64,000 bases of DNA from an uncultured Phocaeicola sp. (GTDB taxonomy: Bacteria > Bacteroidota > Bacteroidia > Bacteroidales > Bacteroidaceae). The notes beneath the pieces are model-generated. The model saw nothing but the letters and a program-made list of their open reading frames with translations. It was not told where the DNA came from and made no database searches. Positions 45,401 to 55,318 of the stretch are shown in pieces (position 1 is the first letter of the stretch; each line of letters opens with the position of its first letter). Both the position numbers and the translations under genes were made by a program. The stretch spans positions 62,001 to 126,000 of the forward strand of contig CALUJA010000003.1 of the NCBI GenBank assembly GCA_944320845.1. The letters run 5' to 3'.

Positions 45401-46999
45401 GTGGCAGATACAAAGTATATCTTCGTTACAGGTGGCGTAGCCTCTTCATTAGGAAAAGGCATCATATCATCATCTATCGGCAAATTGCTGCAAGCCAGAG
45501 GCTACAGCGTAACCATCCAAAAGTTTGATCCGTATATAAACATCGATCCGGGTACGTTAAACCCTTACGAGCACGGAGAATGTTATGTGACTGTCGACGG
45601 TCATGAGGCCGATCTTGACCTGGGACACTACGAACGCTTCTTAGGCATACAGACAACCAAGGCCAACAATATCACAACCGGACGTATATATAAAAGTGTA
45701 ATCGACAAGGAACGCCGCGGAGACTATCTGGGCAAAACCATCCAGATTATTCCCCATATCACAGACGAAATCAAGCGTAACGTGAAGTTGCTGGGCAACA
45801 AATACAAGTTCGACTTTGTCATTACAGAGATAGGCGGGACGGTTGGCGACATTGAGTCATTGCCGTATCTGGAGAGTATCCGTCAGTTGAAATGGGAATT
45901 GGGCAAAAACGCTCTCTGCGTCCATCTGACCTATGTCCCCTATCTGGCAGCCGCCGGCGAACTGAAGACCAAACCAACCCAACACTCAGTGAAAGAACTT
46001 CAGTCGGTAGGTATCCAGCCAGACATTCTGGTTTTACGCACAGAGCATGAACTGAATGCCAATTTAAGGAAGAAGGTAGCCTTATTCTGTAATGTCGATG
46101 AAAGCGCGGTAGTTCAATCTATGGACATGCCGACCATCTATGAGGTTCCGTTGCGCATGCAAGAGCAGAAGCTGGATGTAACCATTCTGGAAAAAATGGG
46201 ACTCCCGGTAGGCGAAACGCCCACACTGGGCCCGTGGAGAGAATTCCTGAACCGCCGCCACCATGCCACAGAGATAGTAAAAATCGGACTGGTAGGAAAA
46301 TATGACTTGCAGGATGCCTACAAATCTATTCTGGAAGCCCTTTCACAAGCCGCTACCTACAACGACCGCAAAGCAGACATTCATTTCATCAACAGTGAGA
46401 AGCTGACCGAAGAGAATGTGGAAGAGCAACTGAAAGACATGGACGGCATCATCATCTGTCCGGGCTTCGGACAGCGCGGCATTGAAGGCAAATTCACCGC
46501 CATCAAATATTGCCGCACTCACAATGTCCCAACCTTCGGCATCTGCCTGGGCATGCAGTGCATGGCTATCGAGTTCGCACGCGACGTATTGGGCTATGCA
46601 GACGCAAACAGCCGCGAGATAGACGAAAAGACTCCCTATAATGTCATCGACATCATGGAAGAGCAGAAATCGGTAACAAACATGGGAGGCACCATGAGAC
46701 TGGGAGCCTACGAATGTATTGTCGATCCGACCTCCAAAGCCTATCAGGCATACGGACAGGAACACATTCAGGAGCGCCACCGCCACCGCTACGAATTCAA
46801 CAACGACTATAAGGAAGAATTTGAAAAGGCAGGTATGAAATGCGTGGGTATCAATCCGGAATCCAATTTGGTTGAGATTGTAGAGATTCCGGCCCTGAAG
46901 TGGTTTATCGGTACACAGTTCCACCCGGAATACAGCAGCACCGTATTAAAGCCGCATCCGTTGTTCCTGTCATTCATCAAGGCAGCTATTGACAAATAA
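45401..46999 (+). CDS. pyrG: CTP synthase
   Basis: A 532-residue enzyme that aminates UTP to CTP using glutamine and ATP, the last step of pyrimidine nucleotide synthesis. The synthetase domain (1-265) starts with TKYIFVTGGVASSLGKGI and contains DPYINIDPGTLNP; the glutamine amidotransferase domain has the nucleophile Cys in FGICLGMQCMAIEFAR and the His-Glu pair in GTQFHPEYSS. The start is a GTG, forced by the conserved N-terminus MADTKY. yidC follows after 21 bp and probably shares the transcript. Confidence 0.97.
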   Translation: MADTKYIFVTGGVASSLGKGIISSSIGKLLQARGYSVTIQKFDPYINIDPGTLNPYEHGECYVTVDGHEADLDLGHYERFLGIQTTKANNITTGRIYKSVIDKERRGDYLGKTIQIIPHITDEIKRNVKLLGNKYKFDFVITEIGGTVGDIESLPYLESIRQLKWELGKNALCVHLTYVPYLAAAGELKTKPTQHSVKELQSVGIQPDILVLRTEHELNANLRKKVALFCNVDESAVVQSMDMPTIYEVPLRMQEQKLDVTILEKMGLPVGETPTLGPWREFLNRRHHATEIVKIGLVGKYDLQDAYKSILEALSQAATYNDRKADIHFINSEKLTEENVEEQLKDMDGIIICPGFGQRGIEGKFTAIKYCRTHNVPTFGICLGMQCMAIEFARDVLGYADANSREIDEKTPYNVIDIMEEQKSVTNMGGTMRLGAYECIVDPTSKAYQAYGQEHIQERHRHRYEFNNDYKEEFEKAGMKCVGINPESNLVEIVEIPALKWFIGTQFHPEYSSTVLKPHPLFLSFIKAAIDK

Positions 47000-47020
47000 T
47001 TTAATCAAGACTAATAAGAA

Positions 47021-48886
47021 ATGGACAAAAACACGTTAGTGGGCTTTATTCTGATTGGAGCGGTTATTGTAGGCTTCGGCATATACAACCGTCCCAGTCA
47101 GGAAGAAAGAGCACGCGCACAACACTATCAAGATTCTATCCAGCAGATTCTTCAGAAGCAGGAAGAAATGAAAATGGCGCAAGATGTCGCCGCCCAACAG
47201 ACTGCCCGATATGATTCCACCTCCCAGTTTTATGCATCGACAAGCGGAGAGGAAACATTTACGAAACTGGAGAATAATGTAGTTCAGCTACTATTTACCA
47301 ACAAAGGAGGACGAGTCTGCAAGGCAACACTAAAAGAATACAATGACCAGAAGCATGAACCCTTGGTCTTGTTCGACGGGACTGATGCTTCTCTCAACTT
47401 CGGTTTTGAAGGGAAAAACGAGAATATCCTTACCGAACAAATGTATTTCAAGACCGTCAACGCTACAGACAGTTCGGTCACCATGCGGCTGGATGCCGCC
47501 AACGGCGGACATCTGGACTTGAACTACCGCCTGCTTCCCAATTCCTATATGGTAGACCTGACCGTGCAAGCGGTCGGAATGCAGAATTTCTTCTCGCCTT
47601 CGGTCAAGAACATGACCATTGACTGGAAGCAACGCGCACGCCAGATGGAAAAAGGATATAATTTTGAGCAGCGGTATACATCACTCACCTACAAACCGGC
47701 CGACGATGACTTCGACTATCTGAGCGAGACAAAGGATGAAAAAGAAACCATTCCGGCAGTATTGGACTGGGTAGCCTTTAAGAACCAGTATTTTTCATGT
47801 GTGTTCATGGCTGAAAAGAGCTTTGAAAACGCTACGCTGGAGTCGAAAATGGAACAGCAGGGAAGCGGCTACATGAAAAACTACGCTGCCGACATGCAGA
47901 GTTTCTTCGACCCGACAGGCGCACAGCCCAGTCATTTCCAGTTCTACTTCGGCCCAAATCATTTCAAGACACTGCTGGCAAGCAATGACTTAAGCTTTAA
48001 AGACAAAGATCAAGAGCTCGAAGACCTGGTTTATCTGGGATGGCCGATTATCCGCCTGATAAACCGCTGGTTCACCATCAACTTGTTCGACTGGCTTTCA
48101 AGCATGGGACTGAGCATGGGCATCGTCATCCTGCTGATGACCATCATCGTAAAAGTGCTGGTGCTTCCGACCACATGGAAATCATTCATTTCATCCGCCA
48201 AGATGCGCGCCTTGAAACCGTATGTCGACAAGATTAACGCAAAATATCCCAAACAGGAAGACGCATTGAAGAAGCAGCAGGAAACAATGGCACTCTATCG
48301 CGAATACAATGTCAGTCCGATGGGAGGCTGCCTTCCCATGCTGATACAGACTCCGGTATTCATGGCCTTGTTCTTTTTCGTCCCGAACGCCATCGAGCTT
48401 CGTCAGGAAAGCTTCCTGTGGGCAAGCGACCTGTCTGCGTATGACGACCTTATCAGTTGGAACATGCATATCCCTCTGCTCGGAAACCACCTGAGTCTGT
48501 TCTGCCTGCTGTTCAGTCTGACCACTGTGCTTAACCAGATTATCATGATGAAGCAGCAAGACATGGGAAACAATCCGCAAATGGCTGCAATGAAATGGAT
48601 GATGTATATCATGCCAGTCATGTTTTTCTTCATATTCAATGAATATGCTTCCGGATTGAGCTACTATTACTTCATTTCCGGCCTGATTGGAATCATTACC
48701 ATGTGGATTATGCGCAGGATGACAGACGAGAAAAAACTTCTGGCACAGCTTGAAGCCAACAAGAAAGCGCCTGCCACGCACAAGCCGACCGGACTGATGG
48801 CCAAATTAGAAGCTCTGCAAAAGGAACAGGAACGCCTGCAAAAGGAACGTGAAGAGCAGATGAAAAGACATTCAAAAAAGCAATGA
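47021..48886 (+). CDS. yidC: Membrane protein insertase YidC
   Basis: A 621-residue inner-membrane insertase that helps fold and insert membrane proteins, with or without SecYEG. The first helix (TLVGFILIGAVIVGFGIYN) is followed by a large periplasmic beta-sandwich (residues about 60-345, longer form as in Gram-negatives) and the conserved five-helix core (SSMGLSMGIVILLMTIIVKV; PMGGCLPMLIQTPVFMALFFF; YASGLSYYYFISGLIGI). The C-terminal tail is strongly basic and coiled (KEQERLQKEREEQMKRHSK), suited to ribosome contact. It lies in one operon with pyrG. Confidence 0.97.
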   Translation: MDKNTLVGFILIGAVIVGFGIYNRPSQEERARAQHYQDSIQQILQKQEEMKMAQDVAAQQTARYDSTSQFYASTSGEETFTKLENNVVQLLFTNKGGRVCKATLKEYNDQKHEPLVLFDGTDASLNFGFEGKNENILTEQMYFKTVNATDSSVTMRLDAANGGHLDLNYRLLPNSYMVDLTVQAVGMQNFFSPSVKNMTIDWKQRARQMEKGYNFEQRYTSLTYKPADDDFDYLSETKDEKETIPAVLDWVAFKNQYFSCVFMAEKSFENATLESKMEQQGSGYMKNYAADMQSFFDPTGAQPSHFQFYFGPNHFKTLLASNDLSFKDKDQELEDLVYLGWPIIRLINRWFTINLFDWLSSMGLSMGIVILLMTIIVKVLVLPTTWKSFISSAKMRALKPYVDKINAKYPKQEDALKKQQETMALYREYNVSPMGGCLPMLIQTPVFMALFFFVPNAIELRQESFLWASDLSAYDDLISWNMHIPLLGNHLSLFCLLFSLTTVLNQIIMMKQQDMGNNPQMAAMKWMMYIMPVMFFFIFNEYASGLSYYYFISGLIGIITMWIMRRMTDEKKLLAQLEANKKAPATHKPTGLMAKLEALQKEQERLQKEREEQMKRHSKKQ

Positions 48887-48908
48887 ATTTCCAAGCATAA
48901 TCAATAAA

Positions 48909-48945
48909 GAAAGCTGTCTCCTGATAGGGCGACAGCTTTCTTTTT
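48909..48945 (+). terminator. Terminator after yidC
   Basis: A perfect 10-bp stem (gaaagctgtc 48909-48918, gacagctttc 48931-48940) is followed by TTTTT (48941-48945). Confidence 0.85.
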
Positions 48946-48947
48946 AT

Positions 48948-48955
48948 TAACTTTG
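48948..48955 (+). promoter_or_regulatory. -7 box of the DUF2721 gene
   Basis: TAACTTTG, a full -7 match, 29 bp before the ATG at 48984 and directly behind the yidC terminator, so the -33 position falls inside the hairpin. Confidence 0.5.
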
Positions 48956-48983
48956 CACATGCTATCCACTTATTCTATTTTTT

Positions 48984-49376
48984 ATGAACGAACTGACATT
49001 AGCAACGCCTGCACTTCTGTTTTCGGCCGTATCGCTCATCATGCTGGCATATACCAACCGGTTTCTGTCTTATGCACAACTGGTCCGTACCCTGAAAGAC
49101 CAATACATCCGGCAGCATTCTGAAGTAACGGCGGCACAGATTGAAAACCTGCGCCGGCGGCTCTACCTGACACGCTCCATGCAGGTATTAGGCATATCCA
49201 GTCTGCTTTTGTGTGTCGTTACAATGTTTCTTATCTATGTAGGCTTCCAGCTGCTCTCCGTATATGTGTTCGGAATCGCCCTTCTGCTGCTTATCGCATC
49301 ACTTGGCGTATCCGTATGGGAAATCCACATCTCGGTGAAAGCACTGGAAATACACTTGAAGGACATGGAAAAATAA
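48984..49376 (+). CDS. DUF2721 membrane protein
   Basis: A 130-residue membrane protein with three hydrophobic segments (LATPALLFSAVSLIMLAYTNRF, MQVLGISSLLLCVVTMFL and VYVFGIALLLLIASLGVSV, given here from residues about 6, 66 and 92) and a charged loop between the first two. This matches the small DUF2721 family, of unknown function. It is 20 bp upstream of the S9 peptidase lipoprotein gene and probably cotranscribed with it. Confidence 0.8.
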   Translation: MNELTLATPALLFSAVSLIMLAYTNRFLSYAQLVRTLKDQYIRQHSEVTAAQIENLRRRLYLTRSMQVLGISSLLLCVVTMFLIYVGFQLLSVYVFGIALLLLIASLGVSVWEIHISVKALEIHLKDMEK

Positions 49377-49396
49377 TCATCAATTATATTGGAATC

Positions 49397-51523
49397 ATGA
49401 AAAAAACAGATCTTATGACTATGACAGCCGCCATGATGCTGGCTACTTCGGCCTGTACGACTGCTGAAAAAGCCGTGACCGACGAAAGCCCGGCAATCGG
49501 ACGTCAGGAAATTACCATTGCCGACGGGCGTCTCACCCCCGAAGCACTGTGGGCTATGGGCCGTATCGGAAGTTCAAGCGTCTCACCGGACGGAACAAAA
49601 ATCGCCTATACCGTATCCTATTACAGCGTAAAGGAAAACAAAAGCCATCTTGTAATCTATGTAATGAACGCCGACGGGACAAACAACACGCTTTTGACCC
49701 AGACAGCGGCCAACGAAGGAGAGCCGGTATGGATTAAAGGCGGAAGCAAAATCGCCTTTCTGAGTGCAGCAGGAGGCAGCAACCAAATTTGGGAAATGAA
49801 TCCCGACGGTACGGAACGCAAACAACTCTCCCACTACATGGGTGACATTGAGGGATTCCGTTTTTCTCCCGACGAGACCAAAGTGCTTTTTGTCTCCCAA
49901 ATAAAATACGGCGAACGCACGAAAGATGTTTATCCGGATTTGGACAAAGCCAGCGGCATCGTTGTTGACGACCTGATGTACAAGCATTGGGACGAATGGG
50001 TACAGACTATCCCGCATCCGTTTGTCGCCGGTTTCGACGGCAATGCAGTAGGCGAAACCACCGACATCCTGGTGGGCGAGCCTTACGAATCGCCGATGAA
50101 ACCTTTCGGAGGCATCGAACAGCTGGCCTGGAGCAGCGACTCTAAACAGATTGCCTATACCTGCCGCAAAAAGACAGGCAAGGATTACGCCGTATCGACC
50201 GACTCCGACATTTATTTATATAATGTGGAAACAAAAGAGACACGCAATCTCTGCAAGGAAGATGCCGACGACAAAAACATGGGCTATGATACAAACCCCA
50301 AGTTTTCTCCCGACGGACAATACATTGCCTGGCAGAGTATGGAACGCGACGGCTATGAAAGCGACCGGAACCGACTGTGTGTATTCGACCTGCAAAGCGG
50401 GAAAAAGACTTATGTCACCGAATCTTTCCAGTCGGGAGTGGATGACTATTGCTGGGCACCCGACAGCAAAACCTTATATTTCACGGGCGTATGGCATGCC
50501 ACAAGCATGATTCACAGCACAAACCTTGCAGGCGAAGTGAAGCAGCTTACAGACGGAATGTACGACTACACTTCCGTAGCCATGCTGGGCGACGGCATGC
50601 TGCTCACCAAGAGGCATTCTTTGAGCGAAGCCGACGAACTGTTTGCCGTCAATCTGAAGGCAAACAATGAGGTTGTCCGCATCACAAAGGAAAACGACCA
50701 TATCTTCAGCCAGCTTAAACTGGGAAAAGTGGAGCCGAGATGGACTAAAACCGTAGACGGAAAGGACATGCTCTCGTGGATAGTCTACCCGACAGACTTC
50801 GACCCCGAGAAAAAATATCCTACCCTACTGTTTTGCGAAGGCGGCCCCCAGAGTCCCGTCAGCCAATTCTGGAGCTACCGGTGGAATCTCCAAATCATGG
50901 CTGCAAACGACTATATCATCGTGGCGCCCAACCGCCGCGGCCTGCCGGGATTCGGCATGGAATGGCTGGAAGAAATCAGCACCAACTACGGCGGACACTG
51001 CATGGACGACTATCTGACCGCCATCGACGACATGGCCAAAGAGCCTTACGTGGACAAAGACCGGCTGGGATGCGTGGGAGCAAGCTTCGGAGGCTACTCC
51101 GTATACTGGCTGGCCGGCCACCACAACAAGCGTTTCAAGGCTTTCATCGCACACGACGGATTCTTCAACATGGAGCAGCAGTATCTGGAAACCGAGGAAC
51201 TCTGGTTCACAAACTGGGATTTGGGCGGCCCGTACTGGGAAAAGGACAATCCGGCCGTAAAGCGCAGCTACGCCAACTCGCCCCACCTGTTCGTCGACAA
51301 GTGGGATACGCCGATTCTCTGCATCCATGGCGAAAAAGACTACCGCATTCTGGCGTCACAAGGCATGGCAGCCTTCAATGCCGCCAAGTTAAGAGGCATC
51401 CCCGCCCAGTTACTGATTTTCCCGGACGAGAACCACTGGGTGCTGAAGCCGCAGAACGGAATCTTATGGCAACGCACTTTCTTCAGCTGGCTCGACAGAT
51501 GGCTGAAGCCTGACCATCAATAA
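49397..51523 (+). CDS. S9 family prolyl-oligopeptidase-type peptidase, lipoprotein
   Basis: A 708-residue serine peptidase. The ATG at 49397 opens a lipoprotein signal (MTAAMMLATSAC), while the longer frame from 49211 overlaps the DUF2721 gene. A seven-bladed propeller of TolB-like repeats (SPDGTKIAYTVSYYS, FSPDETKVLFVSQIK) spans residues about 45-430; the alpha/beta-hydrolase domain carries the nucleophile Ser563 in GASFGGYS, an Asp in HGEKDYRI and the His in DENHWVLK. Relatives of the DPP4/DPP5/acylaminoacyl-peptidase type cleave short peptides in the periplasm. It probably helps the cell to use dietary peptides. Confidence 0.92.
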   Translation: MKKTDLMTMTAAMMLATSACTTAEKAVTDESPAIGRQEITIADGRLTPEALWAMGRIGSSSVSPDGTKIAYTVSYYSVKENKSHLVIYVMNADGTNNTLLTQTAANEGEPVWIKGGSKIAFLSAAGGSNQIWEMNPDGTERKQLSHYMGDIEGFRFSPDETKVLFVSQIKYGERTKDVYPDLDKASGIVVDDLMYKHWDEWVQTIPHPFVAGFDGNAVGETTDILVGEPYESPMKPFGGIEQLAWSSDSKQIAYTCRKKTGKDYAVSTDSDIYLYNVETKETRNLCKEDADDKNMGYDTNPKFSPDGQYIAWQSMERDGYESDRNRLCVFDLQSGKKTYVTESFQSGVDDYCWAPDSKTLYFTGVWHATSMIHSTNLAGEVKQLTDGMYDYTSVAMLGDGMLLTKRHSLSEADELFAVNLKANNEVVRITKENDHIFSQLKLGKVEPRWTKTVDGKDMLSWIVYPTDFDPEKKYPTLLFCEGGPQSPVSQFWSYRWNLQIMAANDYIIVAPNRRGLPGFGMEWLEEISTNYGGHCMDDYLTAIDDMAKEPYVDKDRLGCVGASFGGYSVYWLAGHHNKRFKAFIAHDGFFNMEQQYLETEELWFTNWDLGGPYWEKDNPAVKRSYANSPHLFVDKWDTPILCIHGEKDYRILASQGMAAFNAAKLRGIPAQLLIFPDENHWVLKPQNGILWQRTFFSWLDRWLKPDHQ

Positions 51524-51549
51524 AAGATTCGCATACTTGCATACAGACA

Positions 51550-51593
51550 CGGATTGCGGGAAAGCATCAGGACATTCCCGCAATCCGTTTTTT
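51550..51593 (+). terminator. Terminator after the S9 peptidase gene
   Basis: A perfect 12-bp stem (51550-51561 with 51576-51587) with a 14-base loop is followed by TTTTTT. Confidence 0.85.
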
Positions 51594-51668
51594 CTTGACC
51601 GCCAAGACATTCTTTGCACGGACAAAACAAAATTTTCCCCGCATGAAAACCGGCTGCCATTATTTCAC

Positions 51669-51676
51669 TATCTTTG
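51669..51676 (+). promoter_or_regulatory. -7 box of hisB
   Basis: TATCTTTG, a full -7 match, 33 bp before the hisB ATG; no TTTG at the -33 position. Confidence 0.5.
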
Positions 51677-51709
51677 CCTCACCGATATCATAAAAGACTG
51701 AAACGAAAC

Positions 51710-52831
51710 ATGAAAAAGATTCTCTTCATTGACCGCGACGGAACGCTCGTCATCGAACCTCCGACAGACTACCAGCTGGATGCGTTTGAGAAACTTGAAT
51801 TTTATCCGAAAGTATTCCGGAACCTGTATTTCATCCGGCAGAAACTTGACTTTGAACTGGTGATGGTGACCAATCAGGACGGACTGGGAACAGATTCATT
51901 CCCGGAAAACACATTCTGGCCCGTACACAACCTGGTGATGAAGACATTCGAAAACGAAGGAATCACCTTTGATGACGTGCAGATAGACCGTTCGTTTCCG
52001 GAAGACAACGCTCCTACCCGCAAGCCCCGTACGGGAATGCTGACACGATACATAGGCAACCCGGAGTATGACCTGGCGGGAAGCTTCGTTATCGGCGACC
52101 GGGCTACGGATGTGGAACTGGCACGCAATCTGGGATGCCGGGCCATCCTGCTGCAGCCCAATAAGGAAATCCTGAAAGAAAAAGGACTGGAAGGCACGTG
52201 CGCCCTTGCCACCACGGACTGGGACAAGATAACCGAATTTCTTTTCGCCGGAGAACGGACGGCTGAAGTAAGGCGGACGACCAAAGAAACAGACATCCAT
52301 ATCCGCATGAACCTGGACGGGAACGGTATCTGCGATATCCAAACGGGACTGGGCTTCTTCGACCACATGCTTGAACAGATTGGCAAGCACGGAGGAATCG
52401 ACCTGACCGTCCGCGTCAAGGGCGACCTGGATGTGGACGAGCATCATACCATCGAGGATACCGGCATCGCACTGGGCGAATGCCTGCGCCGCGCATTGGG
52501 CGACAAGCGGGGAATCGAGCGTTATGGCTATTGCCTGCCGATGGACGACTGCCTCTGCCAGGTGGCTCTCGACTTCGGCGGACGGGCCTGGCTGGTATGG
52601 GACGCCGAGTTTCACCGCGAACGTATCGGCGACATGCCTACCGAAATGTTCCTCCATTTCTTCAAATCGCTGAGTGATGCCGCGGCCATGAACCTCAACA
52701 TCCGTGCGGAAGGACAGAATGAACACCACAAAATAGAAGGAATCTTCAAGGCATTCGCCCGCAGCATCAAGATGGCGGCACGGCGCGATGTCTATCATTA
52801 CGAAGTTCCGTCGAGCAAAGGAACTTTATAA
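51710..52831 (+). CDS. hisB: Bifunctional histidinol-phosphatase / imidazoleglycerol-phosphate dehydratase
   Basis: A 373-residue fusion enzyme for steps 6 and 8 of histidine synthesis. The N-terminal HAD phosphatase (residues 1-165) begins [14 protein letters not shown] with the nucleophile Asp and includes the [13 protein letters not shown] motif; the C-terminal dehydratase (about 178-373) has the two metal-binding motifs [15 protein letters not shown] and [15 protein letters not shown]. The ATG at 51710 starts the conserved sequence. Other his genes are not adjacent: upstream is a terminated peptidase operon and downstream a convergent gene, so hisB is either separate or last in no visible his cluster. 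Confidence 0.97.
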   Translation: MKKILFIDRDGTLVIEPPTDYQLDAFEKLEFYPKVFRNLYFIRQKLDFELVMVTNQDGLGTDSFPENTFWPVHNLVMKTFENEGITFDDVQIDRSFPEDNAPTRKPRTGMLTRYIGNPEYDLAGSFVIGDRATDVELARNLGCRAILLQPNKEILKEKGLEGTCALATTDWDKITEFLFAGERTAEVRRTTKETDIHIRMNLDGNGICDIQTGLGFFDHMLEQIGKHGGIDLTVRVKGDLDVDEHHTIEDTGIALGECLRRALGDKRGIERYGYCLPMDDCLCQVALDFGGRAWLVWDAEFHRERIGDMPTEMFLHFFKSLSDAAAMNLNIRAEGQNEHHKIEGIFKAFARSIKMAARRDVYHYEVPSSKGTL

Positions 52832-52859
52832 CCCTTTTCCGCTCCTTGCCCGTCTGGCA

Positions 52860-52944
52860 AAAGACAACCGTCTCCGGCTGCAAAGCGGGATTGTGCACGG
52901 CTTCTGAGCCGCACGCTCCCGACCCCCTGCAACCAGAGACGGTT
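52860..52944 (-). terminator. Nested hairpin terminator after the AlkD-like gene
   Basis: A 17-bp outer stem (52944-52928 with 52882-52866) has two mismatches that are G-U wobbles on the minus-strand RNA but A-C mismatches on the plus strand, so it is shaped for minus-strand transcripts. An inner hairpin (gtgcggct/agccgtgcac) fills the loop, and TTTT follows at 52860-52857 on the minus strand. It may also slow hisB read-through. Confidence 0.6.
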
Positions 52945-52951
52945 TCATATT

Positions 52952-53680
52952 TCATTTATCTTGCGCCACAGCCGGACGCTTCATCGCCCGAATCTGCTGC
53001 TTCACCTGTGCATCCACACGGTATGACTCCACAATCTTCTGCAAGGCCCTGTTATACGTAAAGTCATCCAGACTGTTCTGCCGCAGATAGTCCATCGTAA
53101 TGTCGGGGAATCTGACGAAGCACACAGACAATGCCCATGCCACTGCCATCTTCACATAATATCCCTCGTGGCGCACCGCATCAAGACACCCGAGAAGCTC
53201 GTGAATATGGCCTTCATCTATGAAGTTTTCCATCGCCTGCACCACGCCGAAACGCACTTCATACTCGCCTTCGGCATGCATCCACTCCTTCAAATACTCC
53301 CAAAGACGGTCGCGGTGCATGTTTACAAAGCGTTTTCCTCCGCCAAACTTGAATGTATCGCAGACCGACCAACTGTTAATAATCCACACGAACTTTGTCA
53401 CACGGTGCAGATAAGTATCCAAATCAGCGTCGGGCCTGATGCAGCCCAACACCATGCCTTGCAGCATGCGCTCTTCCATATAGAAAATATCCGCCGTCTC
53501 CAGATAGTTTTCCCAATCTGTCTTGGCAATACGTGCGGCCAGCCTGCGCAAATCCGGAACACGGATTCCCAATATATGCTCTACTCCCGGATTAAGCTTT
53601 TCCGTAAAAGCCTTCCTCCCGTTTTCTGCAAGGCGGAGCAGATGCTCCTTCACCGTCAGTCCGTCCAAACAATACTCCAT
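52952..53680 (-). CDS. AlkD-like DNA alkylation repair protein
   Basis: A 242-residue all-helical HEAT-like repeat protein of the AlkD family, whose members are DNA glycosylases for N3- and N7-alkylpurines. Recognisable parts are NPGVEHILGIRVPDLRRLA near the N-terminus, INSWSVCDTF with the conserved Trp-Ser-Asp (catalytic Asp in AlkD), and the helical pairs YEVRFGVVQAMENF and YYVKMAVAWALSVCFV. It starts 14 bp after the FadL-like gene and therefore ends a three-gene minus operon. Whether it retains glycosylase activity cannot be told. Confidence 0.88.
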   Translation of the reverse strand: MEYCLDGLTVKEHLLRLAENGRKAFTEKLNPGVEHILGIRVPDLRRLAARIAKTDWENYLETADIFYMEERMLQGMVLGCIRPDADLDTYLHRVTKFVWIINSWSVCDTFKFGGGKRFVNMHRDRLWEYLKEWMHAEGEYEVRFGVVQAMENFIDEGHIHELLGCLDAVRHEGYYVKMAVAWALSVCFVRFPDITMDYLRQNSLDDFTYNRALQKIVESYRVDAQVKQQIRAMKRPAVAQDK

Positions 53681-53694
53681 ATCCCCTGTCCGGA

Positions 53695-55293
53695 TTAGAA
53701 ATGTACGCCCAAAGTAAAGAGCAACTGGTGGCGGTCATTGTTCACATTCACGGCGGGCAGCTCGATATTCTCCGATCCGAAAGCATAAAAGTCCGCCTTA
53801 TAAAAGTCATACTTGTAGGCAAGGTCGGCATAAAACAGCCGCCCACGGTATCCCAATCCCACAGTAACCGCCTGACGCGACCTTAAGTTCAGGTATTCTG
53901 CATCCGTTCGCGTTTCATCTGTATAGGCTATATTCTTATAAGAATCGTCGTACATCGGAGCAGACCGGAAATTATATCCGGCACGCAGACTGAAAGCCGA
54001 AGTCAGCTTGGTCTCCATTCCTACCCGAACCGTATGTACACCCTTCAAGCTTTCGCTTACGGTAGTAGTAGCGTTCAGTTCATATCCGTCCACATTATCT
54101 ATTTGAGCGGAAGAATATTTCGCAAACTCATATTCCGCGTCAAGCGCCATAATGCCTCCCAAGATGGTTCCCATACTCACATTGACGCGCCACGGCGTTG
54201 TAAGACGGTAATCCCATATATATTCCGGCTGCAGATAGTCGACCAAATTCTCGGTTGTAGTAAGCGTTCCGTCAGTTGCAGGCACATTCGAAGTCAGGTT
54301 TGCCGTATGATGCTCGGTCATTGAATACCAAATCGGCGTATGAACAGCAAATCCAATGCGGAAAGGCGAATACTCGAACGGCCGGATAATGGCACCAAGC
54401 TTCAGGTCTACTCCCGATCCCTCTACACTGAAAAAGTTATTCAGGGTAAAATCACCTCCATCGGCCAGCGTTTCACCGTATGAGGAATAACGGTTATAGT
54501 CGAGATTATACACCCCAAGTGTCAGTCCAAAATAAAAACGGTCGCGTACATTGAAGGCTACATTAAAGTCATACTCGTCGATTCCTCCTTCTTCCCGGCT
54601 GTAATACTGGTTACTGGCGGCGTTCCATCCGTCCATCCCGATAATTGTAGGGTCTGTTTCCGACTGAAGACGAGGTGTAACCAGATTTGTGCGGGCTCCA
54701 AGAGCCGCCAGATACGGAGTGCCGTAATAGTAATTATCGACATAAGGATTGTCTGCATCATACAAATCGGCGAAATCCTGCTCCACATTGTAATAATATC
54801 CGTTGCCGTCGCCCGCATCAAGCAGCATATCGGCCATCTGCCAGGTCAATGAAGCTCCGTCAGAGAAGCTGCCCGCCGCCGAGAACTGGCGGTTGAAGTT
54901 GGCGCGCTTATGATAATTGAACGCGAAGTTCATATAACGCAAGTTGGTCTTGTTGCCGATTTTCGTACTCCATACGAAACCGGCCTGGTCGAACGACATC
55001 TTGGTACGTTTCTCCGTAGAGGAAATCCCTCCCCAATCCGACTTCGCCTGGTTATTGTTAAATCCAAACGACACGGACACATCGTTCCCCCTGAACATTC
55101 CAATGCCTGCCGGGTTCGTTCCGATAGTGGAAATATCCGCTCCCAACGCGCTCATAGCTCCTCCCATCCCTACAAAACGGGCCGTTCCATTCAGGTCATC
55201 GTCTACGAATCGGGCTACATCATACTGATTTTGTGCCCATGCCGCCGAAGTCATGCCGGCAAGCAAGAGCATCATGCTTATCTTTGTCTTCAT
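53695..55293 (-). CDS. OmpP1/FadL-like outer-membrane protein
   Basis: A 532-residue protein predicted to form a large beta-barrel. The ATG at 55293 opens a signal peptide (MKTKISMMLLLAGMTSAAWA); the longer frame adds 17 unlikely residues. The N-terminal plug-like motif ARFVGMGGAMSALGADISTIGTNPAGIGMF, given from residue about 37, is typical of Bacteroidetes FadL/TodX-like proteins (NPAG being the hallmark), and the protein ends in LLFTLGVHF, a good outer-membrane insertion signal. These proteins pass hydrophobic compounds through the outer membrane; the substrate here is unknown. It lies 25 bp after the Trp/Tyr/Gly-rich gene. Confidence 0.85.
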   Translation of the reverse strand: MKTKISMMLLLAGMTSAAWAQNQYDVARFVDDDLNGTARFVGMGGAMSALGADISTIGTNPAGIGMFRGNDVSVSFGFNNNQAKSDWGGISSTEKRTKMSFDQAGFVWSTKIGNKTNLRYMNFAFNYHKRANFNRQFSAAGSFSDGASLTWQMADMLLDAGDGNGYYYNVEQDFADLYDADNPYVDNYYYGTPYLAALGARTNLVTPRLQSETDPTIIGMDGWNAASNQYYSREEGGIDEYDFNVAFNVRDRFYFGLTLGVYNLDYNRYSSYGETLADGGDFTLNNFFSVEGSGVDLKLGAIIRPFEYSPFRIGFAVHTPIWYSMTEHHTANLTSNVPATDGTLTTTENLVDYLQPEYIWDYRLTTPWRVNVSMGTILGGIMALDAEYEFAKYSSAQIDNVDGYELNATTTVSESLKGVHTVRVGMETKLTSAFSLRAGYNFRSAPMYDDSYKNIAYTDETRTDAEYLNLRSRQAVTVGLGYRGRLFYADLAYKYDFYKADFYAFGSENIELPAVNVNNDRHQLLFTLGVHF

Positions 55294-55318
55294 ATATACT
55301 CCTTTTAAAACGGTTTTA

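Noticed and set aside
51524..51709. A possible regulatory RNA upstream of hisB
   Set aside because: The only structure is a standard terminator for the peptidase gene; no his leader peptide or riboswitch-like fold could be recognised.
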